Assembly (NCBI GenBank): GCA_001600055.1
Contig: BCIV01000004.1
Location: forward strand, 186,001-250,000
Direction of reading: 5' to 3'
Length of the DNA stretch: 64,000 bases
Source: Filobasidium wieringae
Taxonomy: Eukaryota > Basidiomycota > Tremellomycetes > Filobasidiales > Filobasidiaceae
Part shown: positions 47,324 through 59,478 of the stretch, piece after piece
How the letters are laid out: each line of letters starts with the position of its first letter
Position numbering within the stretch: position 1 is the first letter of the stretch
Notes under the pieces: model-generated
What the model saw: the letters and a program-made list of their open reading frames with translations, nothing else
Told to the model about the DNA's origin: nothing
Databases searched by the model: none
Position numbers and translations under genes: made by a program

Positions 47324-50300
47324 ATGACTGAGCTAGTAAGTATTCTCTCCTCGTCTGTTCTTTACCGGTTACGGAACGAGCACTCAAATCTGCTTACCTC
47401 TTCCAAACGCAATAGTATCATGGTTCCACTGAGCGTTCCGTTCCGCCATCTCAGAGTACCAATACGAGGCGCCTGCCATGTCTACCGGACCTGGCTCACT
47501 CGCAAAACACGCACTCAAAACCCGTCGACTCCTTTCAGTCATCCCTTTCGGCAATAGCGCCCCCCCTTTCCCAGAAGAATAACAATCTCCAAGTGATACA
47601 AGATATGAAAGTTAAAGATATAGGAAGGAACGGTAGCGGAGACCCGTTTTCTACCTTGCAGATTCCTTCGACACCTATTCCTGGATACGACACTACGCCT
47701 ACCTTGAATCACATTCCGCCTTCTCCTGAAACTAATGGGGACCGTTTCGAATCAATCGCGCCAGCTGAGACTAGTGAGAATGCTTTTCTTACAACGGGGA
47801 CGCTGACTGGAAGGAGAGGTTCAAAGGATACTCAAGATAGCCTGGTGTCCGGTACTACGCACAGCGAAACAGGATATTCAGATCAACGACATAGCCCAAA
47901 TAGGACCTTTGGCGAGGGCGATCAGGGACACGTTCGAGGGGCTTCAGAAAGTAAATCTGGTGGGATCAGTGCTTTGGGATTCTTTAGGCGCAAGAGGAGA
48001 CAAGCGAGTTCTACATCTCCGACAACACAGATGCCGGCAGACCAAACAATGTTCTCCCCTCCTGAGAGCGCCCAAGTCGAAGGTTATTCTTTCGGCGATT
48101 CGTCAGTCGAGCATGGCAGCGACAAAACTTCTAAAGAAGGAGAAGAATCAGGTCGAGCGAGTATCAGTTTAGGAAGAACGTCGTTAAGGCGTAAAGGATC
48201 GGCCTTAAGATCGGTTTCCCGCACCAAGCAGGGTTTCGATCGTCTCGCTCTAGGTATCGAACAAGCCCTTTCACTCAAGCACCGAAACCACGACCGAGAC
48301 GCATCCGACATGGAGGGAGGCTATGCAAGCACGGACAGCAGATTACCTACAGCTGATAAGGATGGTACGATTGGCCTAGGGTTCGGAAATAGTAGCGTCT
48401 CGACCGCCTCTCGGACAAATCAGGCACAATCAGCCAATATGATAGCAGCCTTACCACCAGTGCCCCAGGATATCTCGAGGAGGCGATCTGCCATGCTTCT
48501 GGATGAGCTGAACAACGCATTGCCGTCAGGCGAGAAATCCGGATCAGCACAGCTCAAACCAATTGATGTCTCTGCAGCCAACCGCACCTCTGTCTCGCCT
48601 AATATTTCGCCCAAAGCACAGATATCTGGCTTACCTAGCACTCGTATGACTTCCCCAGATCTTAATGGCCTGTCAGGGTATAGCGCGACCCCGACAACAG
48701 CTATGATGACCCCTAGCGAGACCTTTCACGCGTTAGGGTCGCAGAACGAAAGTGGGGAGACAAGAACGCGGCAACATACTACAGATGACATTCAAAAACC
48801 AGCTCGCCCTGCAGGGCTAAACTATGACAACACAAGCAATCCCAGTGCAGCCGATATTCCTAGGCGTTACCAAAGTGGTCCCATTCAAACACTTTCAGGT
48901 GATGCAGAAAACATTCCTGCTAAGATTAACAAGCATGCGCGCAGCCATACCACAGCTTTCCAGCCTTCTTTTGCTGCCCCAGAACAACCAGACCGTCTTT
49001 CTGATATGCAAGAGGTTCTGCCTCCCGAGAGGAAATCCAGCCGGGCGCAGCTAGATGGAGCGATGACTCTTGGAGCATCTAGGAGCCGTACCCTAACGGT
49101 ACCTGATCGCCGGGAGGGCAACTCTGACAGTGCGCTTAGCGAAGGAGAGCTTAAGATCAGGATTAAAAGTGCCGGATACCGATCCAAGACTGACGACATG
49201 TCAAGACGAGGAAGTGAAAGCGCAAATGAGCGATTTGCAGTCGGGTATGAGCATACAGATCGGGCAGAGAGGAGGAAGGCCAAGGTCATGGTCGAGAAGA
49301 TTGAAGTTTCCGCCACCGATCTTAGTGGTAACGAGCTGCTTGACATTGGCTCTCAGCAGAAAGCGCGTCGTTCTTCGAAACGATACCAAGTCCACGACAG
49401 CCAAGACAAGGAGAATAGAAGCGAAACACCGCATCCTGAAGGTTCTAGTAATCGATCTGGGCACACCCGAGGGAAGAGTTCTACCGATGCTATAAAGAAA
49501 AAACGGAGCAGCGATGGTAAACCGTCCCGCTCGAAGGAGAAGGAGAGAGAAAAAGATCGAGAGGTTAGATCATCCAGATCACAAGACGCGAAACGGGAAA
49601 AGATATTCAGCTTCCCATCGGCTCAAGTCGAGATCGCGCCAAAAACAGGTAGGTCCGGGTTTAAATAGATTGTCTGTCGGGCAGTCGCGCTAACGACCGT
49701 GTTTAGCAATGTACTGGAGTATGATGGCACAGCAAGGGCAGCTTCCGGAAAAGGCATTCCGGTCACACTCAGGAACCGTAGTAGGACAAAAGATTTACGT
49801 GCTGGGCGGATGTGACAAGGAGGGTTGCTACCGAGGCGTGTCCACTTTCAATACCGGTAAGTAACAGTAAGCTGACTCGTGTTCTGCAATAGAATAGCTA
49901 AGTCTTCATGATATAGAGTCACATGTCTGGGCTCGCTTGTGTACGACGGGAGTGACTTTCCCACCACTACGAGCGCACACTACTACTGCGGTGAACACGA
50001 CCCTGTATATCTTTGGAGGAGGGAACGGTCCAGCATACAGTAACGATGTGTGGACGTTCGATACTCGTGAGTTGACCGCGATAGAGCACCTCGAGGGATT
50101 CTCATGATTCCCTATATGGCAGTCCATAGCAAGTGGGCTAAACCGAACGTGATAACGCCGAAGAATAGCTGGCCACTCCAGCGACGTGCGCATACGACAG
50201 TTCACTATAAGAATTTTCTAGTAATCTTCGGGGGCGGGAATGGTCAGACGGCTCTAAACGATGTATGGGCTCTCGACATTGCCGACCCGGACGCGTTGAC

Positions 50301-50934
50301 ATGGACGGAATGGAAAGCTGCAGGAGATGTACCCGTAGAAAAGGGGTATCACACGGCTAATCTTGTTGCGGGACATAAGATGGTCGTGTATGGGGGAAGC
50401 GATGGGACCCGTTCATTTGGGGATATACATGTTTTGAACTTGGGTGAGTGGGTCGGTCGACGTCGGTTGTAAGTGGTGACACTGACTTATCCACATGCAC
50501 AGAAACGATGGTTTGGACACAAGTCGACACGGAGGTAAAGTTTGGTAGATTGTCGCACAGCTCCACTCTGGTTGGATCTTACCTTTTTATCGTCGGAGGA
50601 CATGACGGTCAGTAGTCAAGGCCAGTGATAAGCCAAAACCAAACTGATGAGATATCATTTCGCAGGGCACAAATACACACAGGAAGTGCTGCTATTCAAC
50701 CTGGTCTCTTTGTCATGGGAAACCAAACCCATCTACGGCAAACTCCCCGTCGGTCGGGGATACCACGCCACCGTCCTTCACGATCATCGCTTGGTCGTGA
50801 TAGGCGGTTACAACGGATACTCTCACTTCGATACTATGATTTCACTGGACTTGGCATCGCATTCCTACTTGCCACAGGTGACCAGCTTCTCGGTTGACGA
50901 GGTTTCTAAACGGTTGATTAAGTCGAAGGAGTGA
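47324..50934 (+). CDS. Kelch-repeat protein with long disordered N-terminal half
   Basis: Start ATG at 47324 codes MTEL, then an intron to 47416. The first 770 or so residues are Ser/Thr-rich and disordered, with basic patches (GFFRRKRRQ, SLGRTSLRRKGSALRS, a Lys/Arg/Glu stretch before 49600). The C-terminus is a kelch beta propeller of five to six blades: IYVLGGCDKEG, LYIFGGGNGPAYSNDVW, FLVIFGGGNGQTALNDVW, MVVYGGSDGTRSFGDI, LFIVGGHD and LVVIGGYNGYSHF. Introns fall between blades. Fungal kelch proteins such as Tea1 and Kel1 have the propeller at the N-terminus and mark cell ends; here the order is reversed, so function cannot be copied across. Stop at 50932-50934. Confidence 0.85.
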
Positions 50935-51384
50935 TTATGAGGAAATTAATGACTTACGATATGTTACGATTTATATGATACTATGGGATGTTTCACGTTA
51001 GAAAGGGAACTAGTAACTAGACTAGTATGACTAGTAGTCGACCGCAAACCCATATGTCTTCACTGAGATAGATGATCATCCCTCAGAATTACTACAACGT
51101 GTTTCTTTTTGGTTCTCCAGTTCACTTCAAGAAGCAAGAAGGAAGGAATACGCTGTCCTCACTCTCTGCGATCGGCTTCCGCATGCAAATCTGATATGAC
51201 GATTGCACGCGGGGCTCCGCAAAGAAGTTCCGAATTTTCAATTTGAATGCGACTTTGACCGATACCTTCCCAAATTATTCACGAGCTTTAGTGTTTATCA
51301 CTGCTCGCCCCCAGGCTCCAAATCCATGGATACAGTACATATAGCAGTATAAAATCTCGAACATCCACCAGACTAATCACAAAA
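50935..51384. other. Promoter region of the Ofd1-like gene
   Basis: About 450 bases. A cluster of ACTAG/CTAGT repeats lies at 51009-51040. A TATA-like stretch (GCAGTATAAAAT) near 51345 is about 35 bases upstream of the ATG at 51385. No coding frame was supported. Confidence 0.45.
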
Positions 51385-53826
51385 ATGGCAGCGTCGCGTG
51401 AAAGGTCTTCCTCTCCTGTCAACGGGGAAAGGTCCATGAAGAAGCAGAAGATTGCCGGTCTATCTGCTGGACCTGCTATCCGTCTGCAAGATCCTGCTCC
51501 CCTAGCTCAACAATACCAGTCCAATAGACCTTACAGGCATATTTCAGTTGGAGCACTGTTTGACGATGCGGTGGTGGGTACCGAGCCGATGACAGCAGTA
51601 CCGGTCACAGTATAACGAATTCAATTTGCAGCTCGAGGGAGTCGTCACGGAGAGCCGAACCTACGGTGAAAGGCACGCAGAAGGTTCTATGCAAGGTTGG
51701 GGATGGGAGCACAAAGAGACCGATATATACAAAGTAAGGAGGAAAGACTTGTTTGACGAGCTCAGGAAGAGCAGCTTATGGCACTTCATTCAGATCCAGC
51801 AAACCCCCGACCTGACTTCCCTTTCTACTGAGCACCTGCCGGAAGAAACTCTAGTTAAACTTCCTTACCTCTGCAAATTGAAAGAGAGTATCTATTCCAA
51901 GTGAGTTGCGAGATCATTCGAGATCTAGCGGGAAGTAGCTGATGGTAACGCCAATGATCAGGGAATTCCGAGAATTCGTCAGAAAGGTGACCGGCTGTGG
52001 ACCTTTGTCTGGGCTGAAGGTCGACGGCTCCGTCGGTCTATACAGTCAGGGGTACGCTATCAAAGGATAGATTGATTCCATGCATTGATAAAACGATACT
52101 GACTTTCACGTCATCTTTACCCTAGGTCTCATCTCCTCCTTCATGACGACTCCATCTCTACCCGAGTGGTATCCTATATCTTGTACCTGCCCAACAGCCC
52201 CTCCGACCTGACTGATGCCTCTCTCACTCCCTCGACCGATAAGTCCTTCCTGAAAGGATGGAAGCCAGAATGGGGTGGAGCTCTGGAATTATACCCCATT
52301 GAGGGAGACGAGACGAAAGATGTCGGACCACCTGCGGTAAAGAGGAGCGAAAAAGTAGACGTCAAATGGGGAAACCTGGTCTTCTTTGAAGTACAGCCCG
52401 GAAAGAGTTATCACTCGGTCGAAGAGGTTATCGTCGGTGATGGACGTCAGAGGCTGGGTGTCAGTGGATGGTAAGTGGCGATGCGTTTAGGCGAATGATT
52501 CCCCTCAGTCTGAAGGGCTCTGTTGTGCTCATAGGTTCCATCGACCAATCGAAGGCGAAGAGGGTTACGAGAAACAGGATGCTGCACTGTTGAAACAGAA
52601 GCACAGCTCTCTTGCTCAAATTGTTAGTTCACCTATTCATACGAGAACAAGAGGTCGTGTTGATGAATGCAGAAACCGCCGGATTTAGACATCCATGCCT
52701 GCTAAACCCCTCATCTCCTACCCCGAAAACGAAGCTCCACCTTCCGGCTTGACTGCTGCCCATATGAAGCACTTGGCCAAATATATCTCCCCGTCGTATC
52801 TGAATGTTGAGACGCTAGAGCGACTTGCCGGACAATTTACGGAGAGCAGTGAGGTGGTTATGCACAACTTTTTGAAACCTGAGATTGCCAACGCAATCAA
52901 GGCCGAGACGATCAAGGTCGATGCAGAAGATTATGCGCCTTTCGCCAAAGACGGGTTCAGGCTTGTTCCAGACCATGCGACCGGGGAGAGTGACGAGTGG
53001 ACATTGGAAGGTCCCTCATCCAAGCATCGATATCTTTCCCTGTCACATGCGACCCCTACAAGTGCTCGTACACCTACCATTAAGAACGTCTTGACCGACC
53101 TTTACCCATCTGAGGCGTTCAGAGCTTGGTTAGGGGTTGTTTCCACTCTAGTCTCGCTGGCATATCGTACTGAAGCTCGTCGATTCCGAAGAGGATTGGA
53201 CTACACTTTGGCGAATGGAGAGGAGCAAGAAGGAGAGCCTAGATTAGATGGAACTCTTGGACTAACCTGGTGGGCCAAGGACGATACCGAGGACGCTGAG
53301 GTCGACGAAAACGAGCAAGATGTCGGAGGATGGGAGGTGAATTTCTTTCGAGTTACTTTGCGTCAGACTAGGAGGTTATTGATGTCATTTCGACAAATAG
53401 TGCTACCTGGCACCCCCAGATGCTGACGAAGACCCTGCGGTATACCAGTCTGGAAAGGGTGGCAAAGCTGATGCTCAAGAGGGAGAGCCAGCGACGAATC
53501 CAGGCGATAACGAGACCGCCGCGGACAATGAGGAAAAGGCTAACAAGCCAAAGATAACAATGGGCGGAGTTGAACTCGAGTTTGACGAGTCTCAGTTATC
53601 AGATGGCGACTTCGATACTGATTCGGAGTTCGAGGATGGTCCTTTATTGCATCTCCCAGTTGGATTTAACAAGTTCCTACTTGTGTTGCGTGACCCAGGT
53701 GTCATGCGATTCGTAAAATACCTCAGTAGCTCTGCTGAGGGAAGTCGGTGGGATATCAGTGCGGAGTGGGAGGTTGGTCAGCTTGAGGAGGAGGAGGAAG
53801 ACGCAGAGGACGAGACTACTGCTTAG
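51385..53826 (+). CDS. OFD1: Ofd1/Tpa1 prolyl 3,4-dihydroxylase (2-oxoglutarate oxygenase)
   Basis: About seven exons. The N-terminal catalytic domain has ELRKSSLWHFIQIQQTPDL, GCGPLSGLKVDGSVGLYS, the iron ligands His and Asp in SHLLLHDDSISTRVVSYILY, WGGALELYPI, the distal His in KSYHSVEEV and the 2-oxoglutarate-binding Arg in RQRLGVSGWFHRPIEG. The second, non-catalytic domain begins near ISPSYLNVETLERL and ends with GVMRFVKYLSS, after an acidic insert (SDGDFDTDSEFED). Homologues hydroxylate ribosomal protein uS12 (Tpa1, human OGFOD1) and, in pombe, Ofd1 controls SREBP turnover in response to oxygen. All catalytic residues are visible. An acidic tail rich in Glu and Asp ends the protein. Confidence 0.92.
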
Positions 53827-54234
53827 ATGGATGCATTTAATAACAAAATTGTATACACCCGAAGGAGCTTTCTTATCATTATGGGTATTCCGAACTTAAA
53901 AAAGGGTTCTAACAATGTTATTGATTCGGTGAAGACATATTTGATCTTGACCGTGATTTGATCCTCAGTGGAAACAGAATCCAGTACCATTGTGCTCCTG
54001 GGGCTCATAATGATTCTAGAACTTGGCTCATGACGTTCTGAAGAAGCGAGATTGGGGGCTGACCGTATCTTGAGGCGTTTCGTTTCATCAGTGTCACTAT
54101 GGTTTGCGGACTACGGGTTGAGTACACTGTAGGTACAGCGGCGTAACGAGTTGATTTGTCAGCAGTGGTACCACGAGCTCGGCTCGATTCATTGATTCAT
54201 CCGCCTTGTAACGCCAATCGGATTTATCTCAAGG
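53827..54234. other. Convergent 3' ends
   Basis: Between the Ofd1-like (+) and AlkB-like (minus) stops. A/T-rich, with no gene or repeat recognised. Confidence 0.45.
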
Positions 54235-56256
54235 TCAACCGTCCCCTACTAAAGGTCCTTTTCCTTCGGCTGTGCAATGCAACAGCTGAAAGAATCCGCA
54301 ACCCTTGACTTCCCCTGTCAGAGCGGTAGACTGGCATCGATAGAAAAAGACAGTTTCTTCTCCTGGATCGATCCCTTGACCCGGATCTGATCTTGTTGTT
54401 CCCATATTTGAACGGACCTTTCCCTTCTGATCCGCTTGCAGAACCCTGTTTCAAGTATCGGGAGGTACTGCCTTAGTGTCGCTCGAGTTCTCTGACGGCA
54501 CAAAACGCATTCGACTTACGCAGGAATTCCGCACCTACAATTGGGCGTTCCTTTCCTTCTCCCCTCTCCGAGCGGGTGAAAGTCCGGCCGATAAAACCGG
54601 AAAGTGATATTAATCCTCTCGTTTCTCTTTTGCCTATCTTCTTTGTTGCTGATAAAATCTCCCTCAACGCCATAAGACGGCCGAAACAAGTCCAAAGAAC
54701 GGTTTTTAGGAAGGGAAGGAACGGTATGCTTGTACAGTTCTTGACAGCTGGCATGCTATTGGGTTCGATCGCTTCCGTCATAGTCTGTTTTTTAACGTTT
54801 TGGGAAAGATCATGAAGATACTTACCATGATCAACAAAGAGTTGTGCGGCAATATGACCTCATAAGTCCTCAATGGTCTCCCAAACACGTCCAACGTTGC
54901 GTTACTTGGATGAGGTATTGGTCGTAATTTGAACGTTCTTGGGGTCCCCAGGGAAAGGGAGACTATAGTGGGGTATGGACCTAGATCTACATGTGGCGAA
55001 GGCCAGATCAGGACCTTTTCTCCACAACGGGAAAGTGACGGCGATACTAACAAGTCAGCTGGTCGGCATGCCATCCAACACTAATGCAATTATCGATTAT
55101 CAGCACAACCCTTACGAGGTGCGTTTTCTACGCGAAAAGAACGCACCCGCTTTCTCCCCCTGAGTAACAGTTCACTGCGGCGACGTTCGCTCTCCAGTCC
55201 CCACCATACTCCATTGCGAATCTCTTCGGACCCTGTGGCCCACCCCAGATATGGTGCCTCCAGGGTTCTTGTATACTTGTTTGAGTCGATCGTTTGGAAT
55301 CCGAAGGAGAGTCAGAATTAAGGATGGAATTGATGTATGGGTTTATGATTTGAATAGCCTTCTTAAGGAGGGTCGGGAAAGTCTGAGTTACTCATAGATG
55401 AGGTCAGTTCTGCCTTGGATTAAGGCGTGTCAACAGGGATGGACGGGGGAAGGACGAACATCGGGCTCAGGTTCCTTCTTTCCCGCATACCCTACGGACG
55501 GTACAGTTGATCTCAAGCTTGTCAGCTATCATTTCTACCTCTTAGTAAGTATTCGAATGACTCACAATACTCCCCACCCGCTTTTGCCCCACCTTCATCC
55601 TCCTTCAACCGGTAAAAGGCAGAAGTATGAGTTGCGGAAACCTTCTTCCCGTTTAAATACCATTCATGCGTCTTCCATCCCCCTTCCTTATTGTTCTCTT
55701 CCTTCAAAAGAGATAGATAAAGAGCACAAGCCAAAGCTGGATCCAAAGGCGAGGGGATTAGGGAGCAAGGGAGATGCGAGGAGATGAGAGAGGGTGTTGG
55801 GAGGGGGATTGATGGTTGAGGCAAATTCTTAAGTTTAGGTTGAGTATAATTGGCTGGGGGTCGTAGGTACTCCAACGTAAGTAACTTGGAGACGTTTGAA
55901 GAGGTTGTAGGAGATTTAAGGGAAAGGGGAGCGTCGCTTATAAGAGGTTCATCTTCGTCTGAACTGATGAGATTGATAGGGCTTAGGTCTTGCTTCACAT
56001 CTTGCTCTAGCCGTCTTTGCTTCTTCCTGGTGTTATTCTTAGGATTTAACCAATCTCTTAATCCTCTTTTCCCCGTCGCCTTCTTAGGTGTGTTAGAATC
56101 TTTGCTATCGCTCGCGATGGAGGCCGATATAACCGAGTATTCTGCATCTTGCAGAATATCGTTGTCTCCCGTCGCAGCGAAAGATCGTTGGCCTTTTTTG
56201 GTTTCCCGTTTTTTAGAAGTTTTCGGGTCGTCTATTATCTCTATCTCATGTTTCAT
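54235..56256 (-). CDS. AlkB-family DNA/RNA dioxygenase with C-terminal GRF zinc finger
   Basis: Starts at ATG 56256 (M-K-H-E-I-E) with a long Lys/Ser-rich N-terminal tail. The AlkB fold follows: ACALYLSLLKE, WYLNGKKVSATHTSAFY, VGYAGK, AVNCYSGGESGVGWHADQLT (iron His and Asp), YLGPYPTIVSLSLGTPRTF, LPHNSLLIMHASCQELYKHT (second iron His) and RINITFRFYRPDFHP (2-oxoglutarate Arg). The C-terminus is a GRF-type finger: CRCGIPAVL, FFYRC and KGCGFFQLLHC. AlkB enzymes such as ALKBH2/3 remove methyl groups from damaged bases. GRF fingers bind single-stranded DNA in Topo III and NEIL3. Two exon borders (about 55430-55560) are uncertain. Closest to the ALKBH2/ALKBH3 class by inference. Confidence 0.85.
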
Positions 56257-56920
56257 CACACTTCTGTCTGATAAGATCGCTTCACAGTAAGTAGTGTTTC
56301 TCGAAGAGATCGGACGAGACAACAATCAGCTCTGGATTATGGTACACGACTGGTCACGTGACCATACATATGCCCGAGATCTGCTCCTCGATCGCCTACC
56401 CCTTGATATGCCTCTGCGTGGGTTATGGGGCCAACTATCATCTCCGCTCGACCTGTGGTTATAGGTCATTGGCTCATTGGAGTGTACGATGTGTACGGCA
56501 CGAGTGTCTGAGCGATATAGAGGCAGCACGGAACTTCGCCCGCCGAAAACTCCGGTTACGCGTATCTCTTCGGCAACCGCGCTCGGCTTTCGACGGAAGG
56601 TTTCATCATGGTCTTCTGCCGAGTGTCATACGTATCATCTTCGACTGCAAGCCAAGGCTCGTGCACTTTGTATCTGGCATGAGACTTCGACATCGCTCCT
56701 ACGAGCCGAGTTGAAGACGTATACGATAAGTACATACTGGTTGAACCGTCTTCGACAGATCGGCGCGCAGCTGAATCTGACCCCTATATAAACGTTCGGT
56801 GCACATCTGCCACTTGAACCTGAATCTCTGCCGCCATATTTTCGCACTATCACCGTTCCACTATCTATACATACCAAATCTATCATCAATTACGAACTCC
56901 TGAAAATATAAAGATAACCA
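56257..56920. other. Divergent promoter region
   Basis: Between the AlkB-GRF gene (minus) and a small + gene. Short open frames cover it, but none is supported by motifs. It carries CA/CT-rich leader sequence just before the ATG at 56921. Confidence 0.4.
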
Positions 56921-57737
56921 ATGTCTGCACCTCACCCTCAACCTGGACCACCACCACCTCCTCCTCCTCATACAGCTCATCCAAACCCCTGGGCTCATTC
57001 TTACTGGCATCCGCAAACCCACAACTCACATTCTTACCCTCAGCGTCCTTGTTTCAGAGGCCATCGTGGTGGAAAACTCATCTGGGTAGGCCTTCAGATT
57101 TCTTACATTGTCTGACCATCCGAGCTGATTGAGCGTAATCGATAGTTCGTGTTGGGAGCTGGAACGACTTACCTTCTCCTTCCCCGCTCCAATTCCCACT
57201 TCGTCACTGTCTCTCGCGAATCTCAAGTTCCACAATCAACTCAAGAAGTCCGAGATCAACAGACCCATAGGGGTCATCTGTTCAATCGAGGAGGATGGAG
57301 ATGCTCCACTTCAGCCCATTCACAACCTATGATGAATCCCACTCAGCCGCAGATGGAGCGTCTCCCTTCCCAATCCGCGCTCAAAGAACACACCTCCGAC
57401 GGATCTGCGGAAAACCCTCCATCGAATCGTTCCGGCCAGACTCAACCCAGCTTGATAGCTGACTTACAGAAAGAATTCGGTCCATCCGTAAGCATCTTCG
57501 TGTTCTTCTACGGGCACCTTGGCCACGCTCTAGATGACTGATCGAGCGTCCGAGGGACAGAGTAAAGGCCAATCAGATCTTCAACAATCGATTGTCGTTC
57601 TCCAGAAGGTGCGCTGTGTCCTCTAATCCTTTGCGTGCGCCTTCAAGAAGGACGACTCATCTCTTCTTTCCGTCCCGTATAGCAATTGAAAGAAATCCAA
57701 CTAGGTCTGGACCGAGATGGATTCCCAAGGGTATGAA
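56921..57737 (+). CDS. Unrecognised Pro-rich single-pass membrane protein
   Basis: Four exons. The N-terminus is Pro/His-rich (MSAPHPQPGPPPPPPPH, HPNPWAHSYWHPQTHN). A short hydrophobic segment formed across the first splice (KLIWFVLGAGTTYLLL) could be a membrane anchor. The rest is a polar, Gln/Ser-rich region followed by a coiled helix (SDLQQSIVVLQKQLKEIQ). The end is LGLDRDGFPRV. The third exon is entered at ATGACTGATCGAG after an intron that ends CTCTAG, which keeps the frame. The layout (soluble Pro-rich tip, one helix, coiled coil) suggests a small organelle membrane protein. I do not recognise a family. Confidence 0.6.
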
Positions 57738-58036
57738 GAGAGGATGGTTGCACCTGTTTCGAATCACAAGTTGGGTCGAAATCACATGTATATTCCGATG
57801 AAGAAAAGTAATACAGGAACAAGGGGTATCTTATGTTTTGATACAAATCTTTCGACTGGCGAAGAAAATAGTAAGGGAAGAAGAGGGGTAGCTACATCAA
57901 TCCTGGTTTCAAAGCATGTCTGAAACCTGTCCGGTACCATTGATGGAATCACCAGAGATCCCCTTCTACCGTGTGTTTCCTATCGAGAGGAAAAAAGTTC
58001 GATCAGTTGGGAAGCCGTTGCAAAAAAGAAGCTGAC
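57738..58036. other. Convergent 3' ends
   Basis: About 300 bases between two stop codons; no feature recognised. Confidence 0.4.
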
Positions 58037-58989
58037 TCACAGGTTATTATACCTAAGAATAAAGTTGACCAGGAGAGCCACGAACAAGGCTAGACAGATG
58101 AGAAGCGGTCCCCAGAGTTGATCTGCAACAAGGTGAAACTTGAGTTCGGTTCCTCTTCATGTGCGAGGAAAGGAATTGCATAGGCGTACCGAATTGACCT
58201 GCATCACGGCTACTAATCATGGTCAGACGTTTTTGGAACATGGCGTATGCGTAGACGAGAATAGCAATCGATCTATGTCCCGGTCATCGGGAGATATCAG
58301 CCCAATCAGTACATCCCGCAAGGCTCTTTGAATCGATCGACGGAGACGACCTACATTCCGGCATACACCCCGCCCATCCATCTTCCTACGCTTCCCGGTT
58401 CCGCAGCGTTCCATAAGCCGAGTGAGAGAGTGCTCATAAGGATCGTAATGGATAAGTAAGAGATCCAGGTTCTTTCGTTTGCTAGCCAAACTTTCTGTTC
58501 GACTTTGACAGGTGTAGCGATTTTCTCTGTCGAGATAGATAGACAATGTAGGGATATGAGCCGGCAAGCTCGAATGCAAGGCATAATGTTTTTAGTAAGA
58601 TATAGCTTACTGGGGACTCTGACCTGTATCTCATCTGCGTTCGCAATAGATTGATAGTCTCTCACTAGCGGTTGACTGGAACCCTCTGACCTATGACAGA
58701 GTATCATCATATGATCAGCTTCCCCTACCTTTCAACCCAGCTCGTGGCTCAAGTCACCTAAGGTCTGGTATCCGGTCGGCTCGCTTGGCTTTCGTCTTGG
58801 TAGGTTTACCATCCTGGACGGGCAATGATTTCAGGGCAGATGCGGAGAATGGGTGGTAGAACAAGTCTTCTATTTTATCCAGTGTTCGGCGAAGTGCGCC
58901 TCCGGAAGAGGACGCAGCGGGCTGTACCTAAGGTCAGCATCGTTCCGTGTCAGGATGAGGAGAGAGCTAACCTGTTCATCTGTAGACAT
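58037..58989 (-). CDS. VTC1: Vacuolar transporter chaperone Vtc1-like membrane protein
   Basis: About six exons from ATG 58989 to TGA at 58037. The C-terminal 130 residues match the VTC1/DUF202 pattern: KIATPVKVEQKVWLANERTW then a first helix SYLSITILMSTLSLGLWN, a second helix GVYAGISIAILVYAYAMFQKR, and a third helix LWGPLLICLALFVALLVNF. The NERT motif and three helices are the family hallmark. Known Vtc1 is the small membrane subunit of the polyphosphate polymerase complex at the vacuole. Here an N-terminal extension of about 85 residues (MSTDEQVQPAASSSGG, IEDLFYHPFSAS) precedes the core; canonical Vtc1 is nearly core only. One acceptor uses the second of two adjacent AG sites (CAGAG). Confidence 0.82.
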
Positions 58990-59478
58990 CTTTATGAGCT
59001 GATATGAGCTTCCAGCACTAGTCTCGACGTTGGATATTATCGCTTGACAGCTTCTGAGAGCTGCTCGTGTGACCTGATTGCGTCACGATCAATTAGCTAG
59101 ATATCATCAGAAAGCCAATCGGAAGCGCAGGCCTGGAGCTCATTGCGCTTGACAAACGCGTCGTTACCGCGTTTCGCGTCGCAACGAGAATGACAATCAA
59201 GGGAATCTGATTGTTGATGAGCAAACGAGCAAGTTGGCGGGCTTGTTCTTGGTGAAAGCGCTCGTCCGAAACCACCAAACGCAGGGATCATAACGATATA
59301 GATCAGAATCCGACGCAACCAAATATTAAGGGATCTGCTTACACAGGAAGCCCGATCATAGCGAAACAACAGAGATAAGAGCTGAGCCAGCTCGCTCTCG
59401 GACAGCCGCACAAGTTCTACTTCTGGGCGGCGCTCTGTTTCCGTCAGAACTGGAACCGGTTTGCAATTGCGGAATTTG
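58990..59478. other. Divergent promoter of VTC1-like and CAF-1 genes
   Basis: About 490 bases. The minus frame open here (59097-59540) lacks motifs and overlaps the CAF-1 start, so I take it as chance. No TATA-like box was fixed. Confidence 0.4.
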
